DNA of 64,000 nucleotides, from assembly GCA_020401865.1 (NCBI GenBank), contig JADCAS010000013.1, forward strand, positions 1 to 64,000, in the 5' to 3' direction. Shown here piece by piece: positions 36,354-45,860 of this stretch. Source of the stretch: Phenylobacterium sp. Lineage in GTDB: Bacteria; Pseudomonadota; Alphaproteobacteria; Caulobacterales; Caulobacteraceae. Positions within the stretch are counted from its first letter, which is position 1. Every line of letters begins with the position of its first letter. The notes beneath the pieces were generated by a model. The model saw only the letters and a list, made by a program, of their open reading frames with translations, had not been told where the DNA came from and did no database searches. A program made the position numbers and the translations under genes.

Positions 36354-37735
36354 GTCGGAACGCCTTCTCTGTCGGCCGCCGCGGCGGCTTGAAATGTGGA
36401 TGGCAGACTGCTCGCTCCGAACATCATGAAGAGCAGCCCGATCAGAGACGCCCCCGTCGATACCACGACAATTGATGTCATCAGTCCCTTGGGTCCATGG
36501 AAGGCGGTGTCGGACAGCATCCCCACCGTCAGGGGGGCCATCGAGGAGAATATGATGGCTATCAGTCCTCCGACGGCGATCACCCGCCCTCGGAGGTGCG
36601 ACGGTGCGAGCATCTGCAGCACGGCGGGTGACAGAGATAGGCAAACCGTCAGCAGGAACGTCTTGGCTGCATACAGGGTGTAGATCGCGGTCAGGTCGGG
36701 AGCGAGGAGCATCACGGGCGTTGCGAGGATCGTTCCGGCCGTTGCGAACTGGGCCATCACCATCGGCGTCAGATCTCCCACCTTGCGCCGGAGCCATCGC
36801 TCGAGCAGAGCGGCTGCGGCCACGCCGAAAGCCGCGGCGCAACCTCCGATGATCCCCATCGTCACGCCGATCTCCGTCGGCTTTGCGCCGAACCCGCGCT
36901 GAAGCGCGGCTGGGAACCATGCCGCCGCCCCGCCGTTGGCGGCGAAAACGATCCCGAAACCCAGGAAGACGCCGACCAGGGCGCGCACGTTCGCCCGGAA
37001 GTAGATGAAAAGGCCCTGGCTCGTACCACCGATCTGCGCCTTGACGGTCGCCCCGGACCTTAACCGGATCATCAGGGTCAGGATGATCAGGACCGGTGCG
37101 GTCAAAGTGCTGAGGATCAGGGCGATCCGCCAGGGGTCCAACTGCGCGATGAGAGGCGGCAGAACACTGTGGCCGGATCCGGCGAAGCCAATGAGGGTCC
37201 CTGCAAAAGCGAGGCTGGCGAAACCCCCGAGGCGACCTGCGATGTACATGATGAGGTTGGCCCGGACCCACTTGTCGCGCGGGAACATGTCCGCGATGAG
37301 CGAGTACATGATCGGTCCCAACACCGCTTCACCAACCGCGATTCCCATCGCGAACCCGAAGAGGCCTTCGAACGACTGGGCGAGCGCAAAGCCCACGGTC
37401 GATGCGGACCAGATGGCGATACAGGCCGCCAGGAGGCGCAGGCGATTCACGCGGTCGACCAGCCAGCCGAGCGGCAGGATCGCGAGAGCAGACACCAGTG
37501 TCAGCGCAAAGCCGCCCAGAGCTCCGATCTGGGTGTCGCTCAGGCTCAGGCTCTCCTTGAGCGGCTCGACGACCAGGTAGATGATCTGCTGGTTCAGTCC
37601 CGCCGTGAGCATCAGGATGCACAGCAGCGCGAGACCCAGCCAGGCGGCGAGGGGCGACGGATATCGTCCCTGGGCGGCGCTCGCGGAGGGGGCCGGGTCC
37701 GTTTCCTGACCGCCCTCTGTATCCGGATGGGTCAT
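36350..37735 (-). CDS. MFS transporter
   Basis: A 461-residue major facilitator carrier with about 12 membrane segments and a long polar N-terminus. The loop motif GWLVDRVNRLRLL lies near residue 98, and the second-half loop LLERWLRRKVGDL near 315. GGGGAG precedes the ATG. It sits between the M3 peptidase and the dipeptidase genes, so it may import small peptides or export products. The architecture resembles spinster/phthalate-type carriers common beside catabolic genes in this group. Confidence 0.92.
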   Translation of the reverse strand: MTHPDTEGGQETDPAPSASAAQGRYPSPLAAWLGLALLCILMLTAGLNQQIIYLVVEPLKESLSLSDTQIGALGGFALTLVSALAILPLGWLVDRVNRLRLLAACIAIWSASTVGFALAQSFEGLFGFAMGIAVGEAVLGPIMYSLIADMFPRDKWVRANLIMYIAGRLGGFASLAFAGTLIGFAGSGHSVLPPLIAQLDPWRIALILSTLTAPVLIILTLMIRLRSGATVKAQIGGTSQGLFIYFRANVRALVGVFLGFGIVFAANGGAAAWFPAALQRGFGAKPTEIGVTMGIIGGCAAAFGVAAAALLERWLRRKVGDLTPMVMAQFATAGTILATPVMLLAPDLTAIYTLYAAKTFLLTVCLSLSPAVLQMLAPSHLRGRVIAVGGLIAIIFSSMAPLTVGMLSDTAFHGPKGLMTSIVVVSTGASLIGLLFMMFGASSLPSTFQAAAAADREGVPT

Positions 37736-37753
37736 GCGTTCTCCCCTCTTCTG

Positions 37754-39820
37754 CTAGGCCGCCGCCCCAAGCTGGAACCGGCGTAACAGTGCTTCCGGAT
37801 CTGGATCCCGGCCTCGGAAGTGTCGGAAAGCCGTCTCCGCCGGCACGCTGGCGCCCACTGTCAGGACCGTGTTGCGCCAGTGCTCGGCAACTGCGGCGTC
37901 GTAAAGCCCACCCTCGGCCGCCCCGAAGGCTTCAAGAACATCGGCGACCAGAACATCAGCCCACAGATAGGAGTAGATGCCAGCCGCATAGGCGCTGGTG
38001 AAGCTGTGGTGCTGGCACGGAATCCGGAACACGGCGTCTATGGCTTCGGGCATGCCGAGCTCATCGTAGATCTGTTGTTCAATCGCGATGGGATCAACCG
38101 CCTCGCCGTTCGCGGCGAGATGCATACGCATGTCGACAATGGCCGGAGCGAGGAAATCAAGGTTCAGGCTCGCGACGCGCTCGTCTTCTCGGACCCGGAT
38201 CATGCCTTGGATCAGGTCATCGGGCATGGCGGCGCCTGAACGGTGGTGGCGCATGTGCCGCTTGAGCAGCAGCGGGTCGAACAGCCACCGCTCGTTCAAC
38301 TGTGACGGCAGCTCCACCACGTCCCAGGCGACCTGCATGCTGCCCAGAGACGGATAGCGCGCGCGGCTGAACAGCATGTGAAGCGCGTGGCCGAACTCAT
38401 GGAACAGGACGTTGGCGTACTCCCAGCCCAGCAGCACCTCACCATCGGGGCCGCGCTGGAAGTTGGTGCAGACGTTGGAGAGGCCGATCACCCTGCCATC
38501 GATGTTCTCGGGGGTGCGTAATTCGTACTGCCAGGAGCTCGGCATCTTGCCTTCGCGAGCGAGAAGATCCGCGTAGATCACGCCGATCGCAGAGCCATCC
38601 CGGCTGACCTCGAAGACCCGCACGTCGGGATGCACCCCGGCGACGTCGTTGAGCTCGCGGAACTGAACTTGATGAAGGCGACCCATGGCGTCGAAGAGAG
38701 CCGCCAGCACATTGTTCACCTCCAGATACTCACGAACGCGTTCGCTATCGAAACCCAGTCGCATCCGGCGATGCGCTTCCCGATAAAAAAGGTAGTCCCA
38801 GGCCTGGATCGGTTCGCCAAGGCCGTCGGCGTCGGCGATAATCTGCAGGTCCTTCAGGCGGACCAGACTTTCGAACCTGACCGGCGACCAGATCGCCATC
38901 AGCGGGTCCAGCGCCGCCTCAGGCGTCTTCGCCATCCGGGGTTCAACAGCCATGTGGGCGAAGGTGGGATAGCCAAGCAGGCGGGCCGCCTTTCCGCGCA
39001 GGGTGACGATCGCCTTGACCAGCGCGCGGTTGTCGCAGGCGCCTTCCGCAGCGCAGCGGCCGACCCACATGTCCCGGACGCGCTGACGAAGTGTCCGGGA
39101 ACGGGCGAACTGGAGGACCGACCAGACCGCAGCCCGCGTATTCCGGATGGCCCATACCCCGGGTTTCCCTAGATCATCGGCGAGCTTCGCGGCCGAGGCG
39201 ATGGCCGAAGCGGGCAGGCCCTCAAGCTCGCCCGCATCGACCGCCCAGACGACTTCGTCACCCGATTTGGACAGGTTCGACTGAAACTCCGCCTGCAATC
39301 GGGCGATGCGACCATTGAGCTCGGTGAGTTCAGCGCGTTTCGCAGGCGTGAGGGCCGCGCCCCGCCGGAGCATATGGCGATGCACCCGTTCAACCAGTTG
39401 CGCCTGGTCCGGCTCCAACGCTGAGCGGGCGGCAAGGACGGCTTCAATGCGTGTGAAAAGGCGAGAATTCTGAGCGATCTCGTCTTCGATCGCGGTGATC
39501 AGGGGCGCGAGGCGCTTGTCAGCCTCGACCATGCCTTCGCCCATCCGGGTGCTGGCAAAGACCGCCCGCAGGGTTTCGATCCGACGAAAGGCTCGACCGC
39601 TCTTCTCAAGCGCCAGGACAGTGTTTTCGAAGGTCGCCGCATTCGGGTTGTCAACGATCGCGGTCACATCTTCACGTCGACGGTCGATCGCCAGGTGCAT
39701 GGCGCGCTCGATCCGCTCCGGCGTCGCCTGATCGAACGGAGGAAGCCCGCCGTAGGGGCCCGGCCATGGGGCGAGCAGGCCTTCAGCATCCACCTCAGAT
39801 GTCTCCCGAGCGCCGGTCAC
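37754..39820 (-). CDS. Peptidase M3 family oligopeptidase (OpdA/Dcp-like)
   Basis: About 688 residues, the normal size of oligopeptidase A and dipeptidyl carboxypeptidase. The zinc site HEFGH is in VLFHEFGHALHMLFS (about residues 470-484), with the third ligand Glu in VVELPSQLNERWLF (about 498-511). The enzyme cleaves oligopeptides in the cytoplasm. Translation starts at GTG 39820, overlapping the upstream stop as GTGA; sequence before this is not coding for this protein. It is the core of the peptide-degrading operon. Confidence 0.93.
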   Translation of the reverse strand: MTGARETSEVDAEGLLAPWPGPYGGLPPFDQATPERIERAMHLAIDRRREDVTAIVDNPNAATFENTVLALEKSGRAFRRIETLRAVFASTRMGEGMVEADKRLAPLITAIEDEIAQNSRLFTRIEAVLAARSALEPDQAQLVERVHRHMLRRGAALTPAKRAELTELNGRIARLQAEFQSNLSKSGDEVVWAVDAGELEGLPASAIASAAKLADDLGKPGVWAIRNTRAAVWSVLQFARSRTLRQRVRDMWVGRCAAEGACDNRALVKAIVTLRGKAARLLGYPTFAHMAVEPRMAKTPEAALDPLMAIWSPVRFESLVRLKDLQIIADADGLGEPIQAWDYLFYREAHRRMRLGFDSERVREYLEVNNVLAALFDAMGRLHQVQFRELNDVAGVHPDVRVFEVSRDGSAIGVIYADLLAREGKMPSSWQYELRTPENIDGRVIGLSNVCTNFQRGPDGEVLLGWEYANVLFHEFGHALHMLFSRARYPSLGSMQVAWDVVELPSQLNERWLFDPLLLKRHMRHHRSGAAMPDDLIQGMIRVREDERVASLNLDFLAPAIVDMRMHLAANGEAVDPIAIEQQIYDELGMPEAIDAVFRIPCQHHSFTSAYAAGIYSYLWADVLVADVLEAFGAAEGGLYDAAVAEHWRNTVLTVGASVPAETAFRHFRGRDPDPEALLRRFQLGAAA

Positions 39821-40623
39821 GCCAACTCCGCGCGCCCCCGAGCGACTGTAGCCGCAGTCCCGCCCAGAACCCGGTCGAGAAAACCCCGGATCAGCGGCGC
39901 AACGATGTCGACCTCCACCCCCACTTCGTGACCACGGTCTTCGATCTCGACAACCTCCCAACCCTGCTGTTCGAGCGTCCGCCGTGTCCGCCGTATCGTC
40001 GAGGCGATGGGCACGGAATGGCCCGCTTCAATCAGATCTCCGTTGGCCCCGAAGTACACCATCCGCGGACAACGGAGAGCGCCCACCACCGCCGCTTCGT
40101 CCCAGTGGCCGACGACGCTGCGATAGAAGGTGTCCCATTGACGGTACTGATCGGCGGAACGCAGCACGCGCATGGCGCCGGGCTCCACACGGCCTATGCG
40201 ATCACGGGCGGCGGCCCAGATCGCTTCATACGGCCCATCCAGCGGCGGCCACCCCCCGATCGCCAAAGCCGACAGACGGTCCGTCCGACCCGCGAGCTGG
40301 AGCGCTGTTGCAGCGCTCCAGGAGTAGCCGACGAAGGCGAACCTTTCGAACCCCGCTGCGTCCGCCACCGCCAGCAGGTCCGCACAAACCCGGTCGGCGG
40401 TCAGTTTCTCGGGCGCCAGATCCCGGCTCCTGCCTATGCTCGGGTAGTCCATGGCGAGAACCGCATATCGCTCGGCAAGCACGCCGACGAAGGCCTTGAA
40501 CGCCGGCTCGGCCTCAGCGGACAGGATCTCGCCGTGCGAGGCGAACCAGGGCATGCCCAGCATGACGGGCGGACCCGACCCGTGAATCTCGAAATAGACG
40601 CCGCTGGTCTCGTCAAGCGGCAT
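39817..40623 (-). CDS. Alpha/beta hydrolase with GYSWS elbow
   Basis: A 268-residue intracellular alpha/beta-hydrolase-fold protein. The nucleophile elbow FAFVGYSWSAATALQ (Ser near residue 99) has Ser where the last Gly of G-x-S-x-G is usual; an Asp is in YFGANGDLIE and His in IEDRGHEVGV near the end. It overlaps both neighbours by a few bases. In this operon of peptidases it might act as an aminopeptidase of the proline-iminopeptidase type or an amidase, but no motif decides that. Confidence 0.85.
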   Translation of the reverse strand: MPLDETSGVYFEIHGSGPPVMLGMPWFASHGEILSAEAEPAFKAFVGVLAERYAVLAMDYPSIGRSRDLAPEKLTADRVCADLLAVADAAGFERFAFVGYSWSAATALQLAGRTDRLSALAIGGWPPLDGPYEAIWAAARDRIGRVEPGAMRVLRSADQYRQWDTFYRSVVGHWDEAAVVGALRCPRMVYFGANGDLIEAGHSVPIASTIRRTRRTLEQQGWEVVEIEDRGHEVGVEVDIVAPLIRGFLDRVLGGTAATVARGRAELA

Positions 40624-42349
40624 GTCGGTGATCCGGTGGAGGAGCGCCGGCTTGATGGGCCTCGATCCACGCCGTGATCACCTGCTCCAGGATCGGCAGG
40701 CTCACGGCCCCGGCGCCCATCAGGACGGAATGAAACTCGCGGAAGGAGAAGCGCGGTCCGAGCGCAGTTTCCGCCTTTCGCCTCAGCTCGCGGATACAGA
40801 TGTTGCCGATCTGGTAGGCGAGCGCCTGGGCCGGCATGGCGATGTACCGGTCAACCTCCTGCTCGATGGTGTCTCGCGGAAGGGCGACTTTTTCCATGAA
40901 GTAGTCGATCGCCTGGCTCCGGGACCAGCCTAACCAGTGGATCCCGGTATCCAGCACCAGTCGAACCGCCCGCCACATCTCTGTCTGAAGGCGCCCGAAA
41001 TGCTCATGTGGCGTGGCGTAGAGTCCCATGTCGACACCCAGGGACTCGCAGTAAAGCGCCCATCCCTCGATCGTGACCGTGTACTTTACGGCGCCGTTCC
41101 GCCGGAATGCCGGAAGGTCTGTCGCCTCCTGCATCAAGGCGATGTGCATCAGATGCCCGGGCCAGGCCTCGTGAAGCGCGAACGGCAGGTGCAGGTAGCT
41201 CGGACAACGTTCCGGCAGGCTTGTAATCCAGAAGACGCCGGCCGCGGAATAGTCTGCGGGACTGGGCTGAGCATAGGCGGGGGGTAAACTTTGCGACATG
41301 GCCAAGGGTATGCTGTCGACCCCGTAGGTGATCCTGGGAAGGCGCGAGAAGAAAGCGGGTATCCGCCCGTCTATCCGCTTGCAGACCGCTTCGAGCTGGT
41401 TGCGCAACTGCGCCGGGTTCGCCGCGACGAAGTCAGAACTTTTGGACATGAAGTCCCGGTATCGCGCGAGATCCCCGTCAAACCCCGCATCTGACGCCAC
41501 CTTGGTCAATTCCGCCTCGAGGCGCACGACCTCGCTGAGCCCAAGCGCGTGAATCTCGTCAGGCGTCATCTCCAGGGTCGTGAAGAGGCGCACGAAGGCC
41601 TCATAGTACTCTCGACCGAGCGGGGCATCCGTGCAGGCGATGGTCTCGCGTGCGCCCGCAAACATCGGACCGGCAAGGAAGTCGGCGTATCGTGAGAGCG
41701 ACGGCAGCACCTCATCCCGGATCACCGCAGCCGCCCGTTCCGCGATGGCGCTGAACTCGGCGGTCTTGATCGGAGACCGCGCCAGGGGGCCGAACCAGGG
41801 GGAGGACTCCACCGCGATCGAGGCGGCGGCCCGGATATTCGCGATCGCGCCCTCGAGCACGAACCGGGGGTATCGGTGACCCGTCTCCAGTCCGAGCCGC
41901 ATGGACGCCGCCACATCCTCCAGAAACCCGGGGATCGAGCGAAGCCGCTGAAGGTAGAGATCCGCCGCCGCAGCGCTGTCCAGCGCCGTTGAATTCGCGA
42001 AGAAGACGGCGTTGAACTCTGGCCCTCCGGGCAGGAGCCAGGGCTTCAGATGGGCGCCGACTCGGTGCTGCTCCCTTACCGCCTCCAGCTCGCGCCGCAG
42101 AAGCGCGTGCGTCACCTGGTCCTGGAAGTCCAGCCCCGCTGTCGGAATCTTCTCCAGAGACTCGAGAAGCCGGCGCGCCGTCTGGTCGCGCCTGTCGGCA
42201 TCGGCGGGCGCGAGTCGGAAGATATAGGTCGCCTCACTGGCCTCGCCGGCCAACATGGCCGTCAGCGTGGATTCCTCGCATTCTGCCCGCCAGTAGGCCT
42301 CCGCGACGGCCGCCAGGTCCGAAGCTGCGGAAGACAGGGACTCGCTCAC
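40613..42349 (-). CDS. DUF885-family metallopeptidase-like protein
   Basis: A 578-residue cytoplasmic protein of the DUF885 family, which structurally resembles M32/M3-type zinc peptidases. The presumed zinc helix is ALHEAWPGHLMHIAL (about residues 383-397, H-E-x4-H) and the third ligand Glu lies in TIEGWALYCESLG (about 420-432). It starts at GTG 42349, overlapping the upstream stop as GTGA, with GAGGAG eight bases before. Family members are generally unstudied; their placement in this operon supports a peptidase role. Confidence 0.9.
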   Translation of the reverse strand: MSESLSSAASDLAAVAEAYWRAECEESTLTAMLAGEASEATYIFRLAPADADRRDQTARRLLESLEKIPTAGLDFQDQVTHALLRRELEAVREQHRVGAHLKPWLLPGGPEFNAVFFANSTALDSAAAADLYLQRLRSIPGFLEDVAASMRLGLETGHRYPRFVLEGAIANIRAAASIAVESSPWFGPLARSPIKTAEFSAIAERAAAVIRDEVLPSLSRYADFLAGPMFAGARETIACTDAPLGREYYEAFVRLFTTLEMTPDEIHALGLSEVVRLEAELTKVASDAGFDGDLARYRDFMSKSSDFVAANPAQLRNQLEAVCKRIDGRIPAFFSRLPRITYGVDSIPLAMSQSLPPAYAQPSPADYSAAGVFWITSLPERCPSYLHLPFALHEAWPGHLMHIALMQEATDLPAFRRNGAVKYTVTIEGWALYCESLGVDMGLYATPHEHFGRLQTEMWRAVRLVLDTGIHWLGWSRSQAIDYFMEKVALPRDTIEQEVDRYIAMPAQALAYQIGNICIRELRRKAETALGPRFSFREFHSVLMGAGAVSLPILEQVITAWIEAHQAGAPPPDHRHAA

Positions 42350-43569
42350 GCTTTTCGCTCCTCAGGTTGGGGCTGAATGGCTTCTTCGATGACTTTGGCC
42401 ACGAAATCCGGGGTTTCATAGACAAATTGGTGCGTAGAGCCCGCCGGCGTCGCGATCCGTCGCGCGGCGCTCGATGTCGCCATGTACCGCTCGCGGGATG
42501 TGGCGAAGAAACGCAGCATACGCGACTGTTCGTCAGTGGCGGCGGCCACTTCCGCCTCGCCCTTGACCTCCTCGGCAGTGGCGGGCGCCACCACCCACAC
42601 CGGCAGATCGCCAAGATCGCCGTCGTAGACGGACAACTCCCATCCCCGTTCTGCAATGCTGGGTGCGTGGAGATCTTCAAAGGCGGACCAGGTCGCAAAG
42701 GAGGCGCCGGCGCTGATCTCCACCTGCCTGAGTCGGGTGAGGTCCTCGCCCAGTTCACCTTGATAAAGCGCCATGGCCTCCTTGTGCCGCGGATCGGCGG
42801 CGGCCCTCAGTCGGCCGACATCGATTTGAACGCCGATGCACCGTAGCAGGCCGGTGAGAAGCACATCGCCCCGCATCTGTCGGAGCGCGCCGAGTTTCGG
42901 CCCGAACACGAGGGTCTCAAGCGGCGTGGCGTCAAGCAGCACCAACCGGGCGATGAGGTCAGGGCGACGACGTGCGATATTCGCCGCCAGCAGGCCCCCG
43001 AACGAGTGCCCTGCGAAGACAAAGGGGCCACTTTCACCGGCTGCCGCAAGCGCCGCCACGATCTCCTGGGCCTCACGCGGCGTGGAGCGCGGGAAGGGAC
43101 CGGTGTCGCTCCACCCCGTCCCCGGCCTGTCGATCAGGATTGACCGCGTGCGGTGCCGCAATCTGCGATGCAGGTTCGCCATGGTTGCCCCGGCGGAGTG
43201 ACCTCCACCGAACCAGACCACCGGATGCAGGTTTCCGGCTTCCCCCTCCGCGAGGACGTGAATCCGGTAGCCGCCAATATCCACCATTTTCCCTGGCGGC
43301 GGAAAGCGCCTCCGCGACGCGGCCAGTCGTGACATCTGCAGGAAGGAGCCGATCGTCAGGCCAGCGCCAAGGGCGGCGAGCGCCAGGCCGATCAGCTGAA
43401 ATTGTCCCGCCCGGGTTGAAAGCCATGCACCCGCCAGGACCAGCGGTGAGCCGACCGCCAGCGCAGACCAGTCTCGGCTGGCGAATGACAAGAGCCGGTC
43501 CACAAGCAGTTTGTCTTCCTCCCCGACGGCGTCACGCCCCCCATCGGTCAAGCCCGCCCCGACAGGCAA
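42346..43569 (-). CDS. Membrane-anchored alpha/beta hydrolase
   Basis: About 407 residues. Two hydrophobic segments (about residues 36-55 and 60-78) precede an alpha/beta-hydrolase domain with VVWFGGGHSAGAT, nucleophile elbow FVFAGHSFGGLLA (Ser near residue 190) and a His near the C-terminus in GSTHQFVYETPD. It is first in the peptidase operon. The start is TTG 43569 with no good ribosome site; a GTG at about 43503 would still leave the membrane segments intact, so the exact N-terminus is open. It is probably exposed at the inner membrane and could hydrolyse the incoming substrate. Confidence 0.82.
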   Translation of the reverse strand: MPVGAGLTDGGRDAVGEEDKLLVDRLLSFASRDWSALAVGSPLVLAGAWLSTRAGQFQLIGLALAALGAGLTIGSFLQMSRLAASRRRFPPPGKMVDIGGYRIHVLAEGEAGNLHPVVWFGGGHSAGATMANLHRRLRHRTRSILIDRPGTGWSDTGPFPRSTPREAQEIVAALAAAGESGPFVFAGHSFGGLLAANIARRRPDLIARLVLLDATPLETLVFGPKLGALRQMRGDVLLTGLLRCIGVQIDVGRLRAAADPRHKEAMALYQGELGEDLTRLRQVEISAGASFATWSAFEDLHAPSIAERGWELSVYDGDLGDLPVWVVAPATAEEVKGEAEVAAATDEQSRMLRFFATSRERYMATSSAARRIATPAGSTHQFVYETPDFVAKVIEEAIQPQPEERKA

Positions 43570-43578
43570 TGGATGTCA

Positions 43579-43592
43579 ATACACCCCTGTAT
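43579..43592. promoter_or_regulatory. Inverted repeat ATACA-N4-TGTAT near operon start
   Basis: A perfect five-base dyad ten bases upstream of the first gene of the peptidase operon. Together with the larger dyad at 43634-43651 it marks the shared control region between that operon and the tetR-type gene. Confidence 0.3.
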
Positions 43593-43633
43593 CCCTCAAG
43601 CGTCAAGCGCGGGTTCGACCTAGCGGTGCTGTC

Positions 43634-43651
43634 CACCCTTGAGCTAGGGTG
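43634..43651. promoter_or_regulatory. Candidate TetR operator CACCCT-N6-AGGGTG
   Basis: An 18-bp dyad with perfect six-base arms, 23 bases before the TetR start codon and between the two divergent genes. Size and position are typical of TetR-family autoregulatory operators. Binding by the adjacent regulator is inferred. Confidence 0.5.
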
Positions 43652-43673
43652 TGACGCCTGAGGAGCACGCATT

Positions 43674-44276
43674 TTGGCGGGAAAGTCGATCAGGCCGACA
43701 GGGCAGGGGACCCCCTCAAGGGCGGGCCATTCGACGCCGCTGGAGCTCGACTGGATCGCTGCCGCGCGGGAGATGCTGGTCGAAGGTGGCGTCGCTGCGG
43801 TGCAGATCAATCCGCTGGCCCAGCGGCTCGGGGTCACCCGCGGCGGTTTCTATTGGCGGTTCAAGAACCGGCAGGATCTTCTCGACCATCTCCTGGCCGA
43901 CTGGGAGAGCAGTAATACCTACGCCTTCCTGAAGGCGCTCGAAGGCGGTGGCGCACCGAAGACACGCTTCTTGCGGTTGGTCCGAATGTTCATCGACGAA
44001 CGGGAGTTCGATCCCCGGCTCGAAGGGTCCGTTCGCCAATGGGGCAGCATTGATCCCAAGGTCCGCGCCCGGGTCAGCGAGAACGACATGCGCCGTATCG
44101 GAGCGCTGGAACGCCTGTTCCTGGAGGCGGCTCAGGCCCCCGACGAAGCAATGATCCGCGCCCGTATCGTCTACTTCCACCAGGTGGGCTACTATGCCCT
44201 TGGCTTCGATGAATCCAAGGCCCTGCGCCGCAGACTGGCCCCACTCTATGACCGGATCCTCACCGGTCTGGACTGA
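43674..44276 (+). CDS. TetR-family transcriptional regulator
   Basis: A 200-residue TetR regulator. The helix-turn-helix is VQINPLAQRLGVTRGGFYWRF (about residues 42-62), followed by a helical ligand domain. It begins at TTG 43674, with GAGGAG eight bases upstream; no better start is available. Divergent from the peptidase operon and separated from it by a region with two dyads, it most likely represses that operon and itself. Confidence 0.9.
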   Translation: MAGKSIRPTGQGTPSRAGHSTPLELDWIAAAREMLVEGGVAAVQINPLAQRLGVTRGGFYWRFKNRQDLLDHLLADWESSNTYAFLKALEGGGAPKTRFLRLVRMFIDEREFDPRLEGSVRQWGSIDPKVRARVSENDMRRIGALERLFLEAAQAPDEAMIRARIVYFHQVGYYALGFDESKALRRRLAPLYDRILTGLD

Positions 44277-44536
44277 AGCCTGCCGGCAGTCGCCGCGACG
44301 TTGATCTCCGCAGATTCAGCTCAAGGAGGCCGCGGAGGCCATTGGGAGGATCGGTCTTCCTGCCGTACCAAGGGGAGCGGTGAGATCGGCGCCCGTCCTC
44401 CCGGCGCTTCTTTCCTTCAAGCCCGTCCGCACCGTATCGCCGAACCACGTCGACCCGGGCCCGGCGCAAGCCCCGAGTGGAGACGAGAAGGGGCCGTGCC
44501 TTCAGCGCGGGATTCGCTCGGGCCTAAGGTCTAATC
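44277..44536. other. Convergent gap, no gene seen
   Basis: About 260 bp between the TetR gene and the convergent aldo/keto reductase gene. No reading frame here has recognisable protein character and no clear hairpin is present. Confidence 0.4.
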
Positions 44537-45514
44537 TCAGTCCCCAATCCCCCTGAGCCCCAGGCCGTTGATCTCCGCCATCTCGGCGTCGGAATAGGGT
44601 CCGTCGGCCTCCGCCTTCAGGCACAGGTCCAGCTCGGAGCGGTTCTTGACCCCCAGCACAATCACGTCGAAGTCCGGGAGGGAGAGGGCGTAGCGGTGGG
44701 CGGCATAGGCGGGGTCCACGCCCCAGCGGGCGCAGAGGGCCCGGAAGGGGGCGGCGCGCTCGAAGTCGCGCCGGTCCGGGCTGTTGAGCGACAGCTCCCG
44801 GTCCACCGCTGCCGTCAGGGCGCCGGCCTGCACCGCCCGGATGCCCATGACGCCCAGGCCCGCCGCCTTGGCCGCCCGGGCGATCTGACGCGGACGGGCG
44901 GGCTCTGCGTAGCGCTTCAGGGCGCCGGGGCTGTCCATCAGGTTGGCGATCACCTGCACCACTGCGGGGCGGACCGGATGGGCGAGCGCGTCCAGCACCG
45001 CTTCGGGAACGCCGATCCCGGTGATCCCCCACTGACCGATCTTGCCCTTGGCCTTCAGCGCCTCCATGGCCGGGACGACCTCCTCCACATAGATCGACAG
45101 GGCGGTGGAGAACTGGGCCTTGGCGCTCTCGCCGAAGGCGTAGGCATAGCCGTCGCGGTGCAGGTTGGAATGCAGGAAGAAGAGGTCGATGCGCGGCAGG
45201 CGCATGGCCGCGAGGCTGGCGTCCACCGAGGCCTCCAGGGCCGCCGCCGCCTCGCCGGGCCCGGGCGTTCCGAGCTGGTGCTTGGTGGTGAACCTCACAC
45301 CCTGGGGAGGGCGGCCCCCGAAGGCCTCGCCGATGAACCGTTCGGCGTTGTTGTACATGGGCGCGCAGTCGATGAGGCTGATCCCGGCGTCGACGGCGGC
45401 GTGGAGGGTCGCCAGGGCTTCGTCGCGAGAGGTCTCTCCCCAGATCTGGCCGATCCCGCCGCCCAGGCTGAGGCGGCTGACGTCTCCGAGGCCGTTCAGA
45501 TTCACCGTCTGCAT
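44537..45514 (-). CDS. Aldo/keto reductase
   Basis: A 325-residue AKR TIM-barrel oxidoreductase. The catalytic Asp and Tyr are in SLIDCAPMYNNAERFIGEAF (about residues 46-65), the Lys in FTTKHQLG (about 77) and the His position in LFFLHSNL (about 111); the C-terminus IVLGVKNRSELD holds the NADPH phosphate-binding part. It resembles D-threo-aldose/L-fucose dehydrogenase-type members. AGGAG precedes the ATG. It stands alone between convergent and gene-free DNA, so its substrate, an aldose or other aldehyde, is not suggested by context. Confidence 0.92.
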   Translation of the reverse strand: MQTVNLNGLGDVSRLSLGGGIGQIWGETSRDEALATLHAAVDAGISLIDCAPMYNNAERFIGEAFGGRPPQGVRFTTKHQLGTPGPGEAAAALEASVDASLAAMRLPRIDLFFLHSNLHRDGYAYAFGESAKAQFSTALSIYVEEVVPAMEALKAKGKIGQWGITGIGVPEAVLDALAHPVRPAVVQVIANLMDSPGALKRYAEPARPRQIARAAKAAGLGVMGIRAVQAGALTAAVDRELSLNSPDRRDFERAAPFRALCARWGVDPAYAAHRYALSLPDFDVIVLGVKNRSELDLCLKAEADGPYSDAEMAEINGLGLRGIGD

Positions 45515-45860
45515 CTCGCCGTCTCCTGTCCGGGTCCAGCGTCAGGGTTCGCGGAAGTCGTTCCTGGATGCAACCCTTATGGCCCCCGTCGGCCCTCGAC
45601 GAACGGCGCGCCAGCCGGCTCCCGCCCTGACATCAGCGTCGCTGAAACTTCCGACCTTTGGCGTGAAACTGAGTTTGCCCGTGACAGGACTCAGATTCTC
45701 TCTGAGGCGGACCGATGCGCCTTGTGTCCAACTCCGGGACACCTCAGCAGCGCTGCCGGATCGTGCTGGACAATGTAGCCCCTGGGACCCTCCCGCCAGC
45801 GCCGGAACGCAATCGCCGCCCCGGCCTCCCACGCGGCAAAAAACGGGGCGGCGACCGACC
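45515..45860. other. 346-bp gene-free stretch
   Basis: Lies upstream of the aldo/keto reductase and downstream of the SDR gene, both on the minus strand. It must hold the reductase promoter. A run of six A at 45840 follows GC-rich DNA and might end SDR transcription, but no stem is evident. The open frame on the minus strand has no protein-like character. Confidence 0.4.

Noticed and set aside
44260..44469. Possible transposase scrap on the minus strand between TetR and aldo/keto reductase genes
   Set aside because: The resemblance (RRYGADGLEGKKR) is too short and basic to support a family.
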